Positions 58,432 to 64,000 of a stretch of 64,000 nucleotides of DNA are shown piece by piece (position 1 is the first letter of the stretch; each line of letters begins with the position of its first letter). The notes beneath the pieces are model-generated. The model worked only from the letters and a program-made list of their open reading frames with translations, was not told the DNA's origin and ran no database searches. The position numbers were made by a program, and so were the translations under genes. The DNA comes from Aselliscus stoliczkanus (Eukaryota; Chordata; Mammalia; Chiroptera; Hipposideridae): assembly GCA_033961575.1 (NCBI GenBank), contig CM066737.1, forward strand, positions 87,850,271 through 87,914,270, in the 5' to 3' direction.

Positions 58432-58769
58432 CTGATTACTCTTTTAAAGGTGAACAGATTCTTGAAGGGAGACCCTGCAGTCTGTTCACCTTGCTTCTTA
58501 TACTTGAAATGTGTGAAGTTATTCTCATGATACTTATAGTAACAATCAAGATTAATCGCAGGCATGTTAGGATTACTGATTATTTGTTCTACTTGAGCAG
58601 CACCACAAATCCAATTGTACAAGCAATTTCCATAATCCAAATTGTGAAAGAAAGGATGGGGAAAAAAAGACCATGCAAAACTGGTTGAAATAGTATTCCA
58701 GTAACCCCTTAAGCAGACGGTTATCGAAAATTCCCTTTTTGAAAAGGAGCTGATTCTGAATAGACTGCG

Positions 58770-58870
58770 TCTGTGTCTCATTGGTGGAAGTGGATTATCT
58801 GTCTTGAATTGGATTGTGATGACGATGACCCTATTCTGAGTACACCAAATCTCTTGGACTATATAATGAG
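58770..58870 (+). promoter_or_regulatory. DMD: Presumed Dp260 (retinal isoform) promoter
   Basis: A TATATAA box lies at 58860-58866, about 195 bp before the isoform start codon. GGATTAT at 58792-58798 carries the core bound by OTX/CRX homeodomain factors, and GGATTG follows at 58811. A CRE-like TGACGATGACC lies at 58819-58829. Between 58768 and 58982 I count eight CpGs in otherwise CpG-poor intron. The human retinal isoform is known to start within intron 29, a few hundred bases before exon 30, which agrees. Factor binding is inference. Confidence 0.6.
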
Positions 58871-58889
58871 ATCAGGAGGAACATTCGGC

Positions 58890-59099
58890 CTGATAAACAC
58901 AGATTGCAACGGCCGAGATGATTTCACTAATGTTTTTTTCCAGCCTCTTTCCTCGATGTACATAATATTTTGGTTTCGTCCGGCAGAGATTTCTGAACCT
59001 GTAGTTCTGTGTGCTAATTCTTTTTTTTTTCTTATTGTGTATTTTTCTAAGTAGAGCTGAATGGGTGGCCGGAAGCTGCGAAATCTGTCTTACAAAAAG
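58890..59099 (+). CDS. DMD: Dp260 alternative first exon (coding part 59061-59099)
   Basis: From the ATG at 59061 the frame reads MGGRKLRNLSYKK (13 codons), ends at a GT donor (AAG|GTGATG at 59100) and joins exon 30 in frame at AVRRQKLL. The retinal isoform Dp260-2 begins, as I remember it, with M-S-A then RKLRNLSYKK, so 11 of 13 residues agree, including the last ten. The 5' end is a guess placed about 25 bp after the TATA box. An in-frame stop (TGA at 59058) just before the ATG closes the frame upstream. The intron to exon 30 would be only 96 nt, with a TTTAACTGAG branch-like site about 25 nt from the acceptor. Dp260 anchors the dystroglycan complex at photoreceptor terminals in the outer plexiform layer (established). 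The ATG context (TGAATGG) is only fair. Confidence 0.82.
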
Positions 59100-59195
59100 G
59101 TGATGGTGGAAGAATCTAGACAATTTACTTTGCAGCAGGACTGCAGAAAAATAATGAGGAAACATTTAACTGAGTCATTCTTATTGCTTCTTTAG

Positions 59196-59357
59196 GCCGT
59201 GAGGAGGCAAAAGTTGCTTGAACAGAGTATCCAGTCTGCCCAGGAGATCGAAAAATCCTTACACTTAATTCAGGAGTCCCTTTCATCCATTGACAAGCAG
59301 TTGGCAGCTTATATTGCTGACAAAGTGGATGCGGCTCAAATGCCTCAGGAAGCCCAG
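59196..59357 (+). CDS. DMD: dystrophin exon 30 (162 bp), GC splice donor
   Basis: The exon encodes residues about 1358-1411, the end of spectrin-like repeat 9 and the start of repeat 10. It has 54 open codons beginning AVRRQKLLEQSIQSAQEIEK and ending QMPQEAQ. Length and phase equal human exon 30. The acceptor is CTTCTTTAG|G. The donor is CAG|GCAAGT: a GC instead of GT, with every other position of the consensus perfect, as functional GC donors require. About 3 of 54 residues differ from recalled human. This exon is shared by full-length dystrophin and Dp260. Confidence 0.97.
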
Positions 59358-60172
59358 GCAAGTAGAACTGGGAATGAGCTTCTGTTTGTTTGTTTTTTAT
59401 TATCTGAACAAGATATTATTGAATTCCTAACTTAAAAATATATTCAATTAGTTATGCTGGGGGTTATCTGATGGACTGATTTTACCATTTGGAGGTAAGG
59501 GGAGAAAAAGAGCTCTAGATTAGCACTTTCAGATTTATTTTTGAAAGTACGTAATGGACGAATTTGAAATAGAGACACTCAAAGACAGGGGCACTGTCAC
59601 CCTGAAGCCTGTTATTTATCAATATTTTCAAACTAGTATCCTTAAGCCAGAGGGAAACCATAGGAATGTAAATAACAAAATGTAAGTAACGAAACTATTT
59701 TTAGTATTACTATTAAAAATGCAGTCTCAGCCATTTTATTTAAATCAACTCATCTTTGGAATCTTGGCATCACACGTCGTATGATCTCTATATTATTCTA
59801 CATTTAATGTGTTGCAAGCAGTTAATCACAAGAAGTCTGAGATGCAAATTTGCATTTTATTACTAATAATCACATTATATATACTCACATGCAGATCACG
59901 TTATAGGCAGGGTTTAGAATTCAACTCTATCCAATCCAAATTATAAAATGTGTTAAGCCAGTTATTTTATAGCAAGAGTTAAAATAGTAATGAAAGGAAA
60001 TCTAAGTCGACTTTATACTGAGAGAATTTAGGCTATATCTACATTAATTTGCATCTTGGGAAGTATTTTTAAAATTCTGTATTTCTGTATTTCTATATTT
60101 AAATAACATTTAAATGTACATAAAGTATCATAGGTATAATTTATTTAAATGTCTTTAGGATTTTCTGATAGT

Positions 60173-60300
60173 AAGGTAATACTGTTACTTTTCCCATCGT
60201 ATGTATGTATTATGAACTCCATAACTAAGGATAACTAAGGTAATACTGTTACTTTTCCCATCGTATGTACATATTATGAACTCCATAACTAAGGATAACT
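60173..60300 (+). repeat. 64-bp tandem duplication (two units)
   Basis: Units 60173-60236 and 60237-60300 both start AAGGTAATACTGTTAC and end CTAAGGATAACT. They differ only at two adjacent positions (TATGTATGTA versus TATGTACATA). The high identity points to a recent duplication. Confidence 0.97.
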
Positions 60301-61276
60301 CAGATCAATGATGTGAGGGGCCTTAGAAACTCATCTCCCCATCCCAAAGACCCTCTCCCACTAACTGGGTAAAATATTGGATTTATAGGTTATGATTATA
60401 GTGCAATTGCCATGCAGTGAATCACCATTAAATTGGTACCCAGAGCATTGGTGGACATTAGAGCATGGGCTAGTTTACCATACTAAGTTTGGCCAAGAAA
60501 GTCCCTGAGATTGTGAGGCAACACACAGGTAATTTTGATAGGCTTAAAAAGTTCAGCACAGAGGGTTCCTCATTGACCATTGTGATCAGGGCTGAAGAAA
60601 GTGAAGTGAAGTTTAGGGAAAATCTCGTAAATGAGGGATAATAACAAACACACTTGAGGATTTTAACGTAGCCTGTATATGTGATTCTTAAAACTTACAA
60701 AAGTCTAGTCAAATTCTCTGTCATGAAGTGTTCCTAAGACTGTCCCAATTTGAGTCATATAAATAATGTTATAGGCAGGCTTTAGAAAAAAAAGCACGAC
60801 AGGAATGAGAAATTGTTAGTGTACTGAGAAAAACTACATGATTACAAACTAAAGGAAGAATAAAATGGCTTTTTTTTCTTTTTTTACTTTAATGACATGA
60901 ATTTGGAGAAATGTTTGATTAAAGACTATTCATAACTTTCTGAATGAAAATAAAGAAAATTTCAAACAGTATAAACATTAAATGTTAACATTAGCAATTT
61001 GTACTCTAAAATATATAAAAGTTACTTTTTGAAGATTGTAGAATAAAACTATGAGTAGCAAATTTGAGATAAGCAAAAGGTATTTTTGTCTTAGGAAAAA
61101 ATGGGAACTTTTAGAGAAAAAAAAACTTGTTTAGTTGAAAAGGTTGTGGTATGGGATCCTGAGTGATTTCTTTCATTTAGATATGAATGCAGGATTCTTT
61201 AAACACAAATATAGCATACTAGCTTATAATAACATAATATAAAATATTTTGTTTGGTTTTCTTAAATAAAAAACTA

Positions 61277-61319
61277 TAGTAAAAGTATTATTAACTACTT
61301 TAATAAAAGTATTATTAAC
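61277..61319 (+). repeat. Short direct repeat TAAAAGTATTATTAACTA
   Basis: The 18-bp string occurs twice in AT-rich sequence about 26 bp apart. Probably slippage. Confidence 0.8.
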
Positions 61320-62464
61320 TATGGCAGTTCAAAATACTTGCAAATAACAGCATGTAGGTAAATTAAGAAATTTCAAATCTAGTTGAAAAAAGAGATTTAT
61401 GAGTAGTAACAAGCTGAAATCCATTTTCTGTGCATTTCTGGTTGCACCTGTATTTTCAAGATAGTTTTTGACTTTGAATTCCCAAATGGTAATATATGGT
61501 ATTGGAAAACGCAAACTACCCGAAAGCTATTGAAATATTCTTGTCCACAATTTTATTTTAAGAAGATGGCAAGTGAATTGTTTCTGGAACAGCTATTAAG
61601 TACTCAGATTTCCTTCAAGGACTATTCCTGAAGCTCTATTTGAAACTCTCTTTTAAGAAACAAGTAGAGAATAAAGCGGTTGTTTGTGAATGAAGAACTT
61701 AAACTTAAATACGGTGTATCAGACAAAGAACCCACAAAGAATACCACCAAAATGACATCTTTCTAAGCATAAATCATGGGATCTAATTGTAAAGCGTTGT
61801 ATTAATTTAAAAAAATGTGTTACTTCCAATTTACATAAAAGTTCATTGCTAATTAAAAGATTAGCAGGCTTAGCTTTCTCTTTTCAGAAATTGAGAACTG
61901 GCTTTAATACCTCCTGAGAAGCAGAAAGAGATGAATGGCATTACCGTATTTGGTCATCTTAAATATGTGCTCAGATTTCCTGTCACAAACTGGCCACGTA
62001 TATTTGTGGATGTCTGACTCCACCGTGTGGTGTACTGGCAATTTTGCTACTGAAGTGAAATCTGTTAATAGTGCCTTCTTTTTCTGCCTTTTAGTATTGT
62101 TTGAGGGTCTCAATGTAAACAATTCTCAATATTAAGGAAACGTATTCAATGCATGTAACTTTCTGACAGGTATGCTCTTATTATATACAAAAGTCAATGT
62201 AGATCAAAATGCTTCTTTGCATTATATTTGCATTTATAACTCCAGGGCAAGAGTGAGCTTCCCACTGCCTCAGAGTGTTAATTGGGCAGTTATCTGTCAT
62301 GATTAGAAAACTGTCTTTTGATTCATTTTACTTTTTTTATTTAGTGACATAAGCTTACAGGAGTAAAGCTTATCTTTTTAGGCAATAAAACTACGTACTG
62401 CAAGGATATCAGAGCATATGTTGACCCTGAGTATTTTATCTCAACAGAGGGGGGCGGGTGGTAG

Positions 62465-62625
62465 AAGGATGAAAAGGGGCTCAAATATATGGTGATGGAA
62501 GAAGAACTGACTCTGGGAGGTCAACATACAAGCAATATATAGATGATGTGTTATAGAAATATACACTTGAAACCCACATAATTTGAGTAACCATTGTCAC
62601 CCCAATAAATGTAAAAAAGAAAAAG
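62465..62625 (+). mobile_element. L1 3' UTR end, sense
   Basis: 'gctcaaatatatggtgatggaagaagaactgactctgggaggtcaac...gagtaaccattgtcaccccaataaatgtaaaaa', the same terminus as at 52212. Confidence 0.88.
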
Positions 62626-62854
62626 AAAAATAAACACTTAACCAAACTGAAATTTTAGCTTGTATTATGACCACACTATCAACTACCCATTGTCAGCCCA
62701 TTTAAAGAGAGATTTTTAATGAAAGTACAACATCAAGATGGCGTCTTATTGATTCAAATAGAATAAAGCAAATGGGGAAAACACTTTTAATACAGAAATT
62801 TATCTTCTAGATACAGAAATCAGAAACTAAGAACTATTTCAAAGATAGTAGTAT

Positions 62855-62954
62855 TGGGCTGGTTGAGTGGTGTGGTGGATAAGCGCTGGCTTGGGAAGCC
62901 AGCGGCCACGGTTCGGGTCCCACATATGAGGGCCAGTGACACTGCCCTAAAAAA
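62855..62954 (+). mobile_element. tRNA-derived SINE (family A), sense, perfect 14-bp target duplication
   Basis: TGGGCTGGTTGAGTGGTGTGG, ATAAGCGCTGGCTTGGGAAG, CGGTTCGGGTCCCACATATG and a short A tail. AAAGATAGTAGTAT flanks at 62841-62854 and 62955-62968. Confidence 0.93.
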
Positions 62955-63653
62955 AAAGATAGTAGTATGATTAAAATATAAAACCTGTGAGTGTTGTTTT
63001 GAAACAATGTTACAGAATAAAATTATCAAATTGTATAAATGCAAAGAAACACACAGCGTGACTATAGTTGTTTACTCCATTTTCCTGAAGAACATACTGA
63101 AACACAGAGATTTAGTTTTAGCACCCATGGTCTGGAAGCAAAAATCCAAGTACCCAGGCTGCACCCCAGGCCAACCCTGTAAGGATCTCTGGGTGGACTC
63201 AGTCATCGGAATTTTTGGAAAGACCCCACAGTTATTTTAACATGTAGCCAAGGTTGAGAACAGCTTTGGATAGTGCATTACTGGTAATGGCTGGATTGAT
63301 TTAGTCTTTTTTTTTTCACATCACACTTCTCACCACTCTTTGATAAAGATTCTCAGCTATGATTGTGTCAAGATTTCAATGAGAGGGAGTCCCGGTGGAA
63401 ATCAAACTACTGGTCGCTTTCCTTTCTTATTTTGATGGTCCCCTTACTCTTATAAGAAATGGGTGAATGTAGAAAACATAGCTGGCAAATCCTGCATGAA
63501 CAAATTCATTTGAACAAATAGAATTTTCAAGATGGATCTTTAAAGAGGATCTCAGCTTGGTTTTCTTATGTTCTTTTTTTCCCTAATTCCACATGTTAAT
63601 GTGCTGATTAGGTTGGATATGCCTCTAAATCATTGTAGGAATTGTTATAACTA

Positions 63654-63807
63654 CAGTAAAACCTTTGATTGAGAGTAAGTTAGTTTGCAAGTGTTCCACA
63701 AGATGAGAAAACATTTCTAATACATTTTAACATGGTAAACAAGCGATGTCTTGCAATGAGTAGTTTGTTTCCGGAAAGAATTATGCTCGCAAAACAAGGT
63801 ATTACTG
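63654..63807 (-). mobile_element. 154-bp TA-flanked MITE, copy 2 (inverted relative to copy 1)
   Basis: On the minus strand it starts CAGTAATACCTTGTTTTGCG and carries the same interior as 41258-41413 (for example GCAAGACATCGCTTGTTTACC, TGTTAAAATGTATTAGAAATG). TA lies on both sides (63652-63653 and 63808-63809). Confidence 0.85.
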
Positions 63808-64000
63808 TATGTCTAAATAGCTACTTAAATGTTTGTAATTCTTCAATTTACAAAGATCCTTTAATCTTCACTTTTTTCCTTTTCCTGTAATTTCATATTT
63901 TGAATCTCCGATATGTAAGAGCAATCCTACATGGGTACCTGTTGAAATGTTCCATATCACTATGCGTTCATGATGCACATTTTATAGAAAGAGGCAGGAT

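Larger units (their letters stand above)
32794..59195 (+). other. DMD: DMD intron 29 (26.4 kb)
   Basis: The largest intron here. Its last 350 bp contain the presumed Dp260 promoter and first exon. Repeats: mariner (33881-34452) within L2-like sequence, twin-primed L1s (about 38205-38850 and 55768-56679), MITE (41258-41413), MaLR LTR (about 41440-41665), hAT (46914-47177), many L1 3' ends and SINEs. Stretches without anything named: 32794-33600, 34900-36480, 36620-37790, 42420-42980, 43110-45590, 45720-46910, 47190-49130, 53160-55380 and 58440-58780. The acceptor of exon 30 is TTGCTTCTTTAG. Confidence 0.9.
59358..64000 (+). other. DMD: DMD intron 30, 5' part
   Basis: The intron begins with GCAAGT and runs past the window. 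It holds a 64-bp tandem duplication (60173-60300), an L1 3' end (about 62465-62625), a family A SINE (62855-62954) and a MITE (63654-63807). The stretches 59358-60170, 60300-62460 and 62970-63650 are AT-rich with nothing recognisable. Confidence 0.88.

Noticed and set aside
58773..59054. 93-codon plus-strand frame over the presumed Dp260 promoter
   Set aside because: It crosses the TATA-like box and ends in a T-rich run before the real start; its C-terminal FFFLIVYFSK is low-complexity. A first variant start (Dp260-1) could lie here, but I cannot place its donor in frame.
59358..59372. A nearby GT that could replace the GC donor of exon 30
   Set aside because: The first GT downstream (AAGTAGAAC) would add four bases and break the frame, while GC at 59358 gives the exact conserved 162-bp exon.

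Overview
The window is mammalian X-linked intronic and exonic DNA: an internal slice of the dystrophin gene (DMD), sense strand as given. Nine consecutive coding exons, 22 to 30, can be placed to the base. Their lengths (146, 213, 114, 156, 171, 183, 135, 150 and 162 bp) equal those of human DMD exons 22-30. All read through in one frame without a stop and are flanked by AG acceptors and GT donors, except exon 30, which has a GC donor. They encode about 476 residues of the rod domain: spectrin-like repeats 6 to 9 and the start of repeat 10.

About 100 bp upstream of exon 30, at the end of the 26-kb intron 29, lies a short in-frame first exon (MGGRKLRNLSYKK, then a GT donor). It matches the N-terminus I recall for the retinal isoform Dp260. 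A TATA-like box, a homeodomain core site and a local cluster of CpGs lie just upstream. The window therefore holds the rod-domain exons of full-length dystrophin plus the internal promoter of a shorter isoform.

The rest (about 97%) is intron. Layout: intron 21 tail (1-513), exon 22, intron 22 (3.1 kb), exon 23, intron 23 (3.3 kb), exon 24, intron 24 (1.0 kb), exon 25, intron 25 (7.4 kb), exon 26, intron 26 (6.3 kb), exon 27, intron 27 (8.3 kb), exon 28, intron 28 (1.6 kb), exon 29, intron 29 (26.4 kb), exon 30, intron 30 start. The introns carry ancient mammal-wide repeats (MIR, L2, MER5A and MER20-like hAT elements, MaLR LTRs, old L1), many 3' ends of younger L1s with the terminus CCCCAATAAA, several lineage-specific tRNA-derived SINE families (some with perfect target duplications), Tc1/mariner-type elements and microsatellites.

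Organism: a placental mammal. The abundant tRNA-SINE with a CTCATATGTGGG-containing body, together with mariner and hAT elements of modest divergence, suggests a bat, most likely a yinpterochiropteran such as a horseshoe or leaf-nosed bat. That is inference from repeat style, not proof. No complete gene starts and ends here, and there are no bacterial features. Repeat family names are from recognition by eye, so their boundaries are approximate unless a target-site duplication is given.
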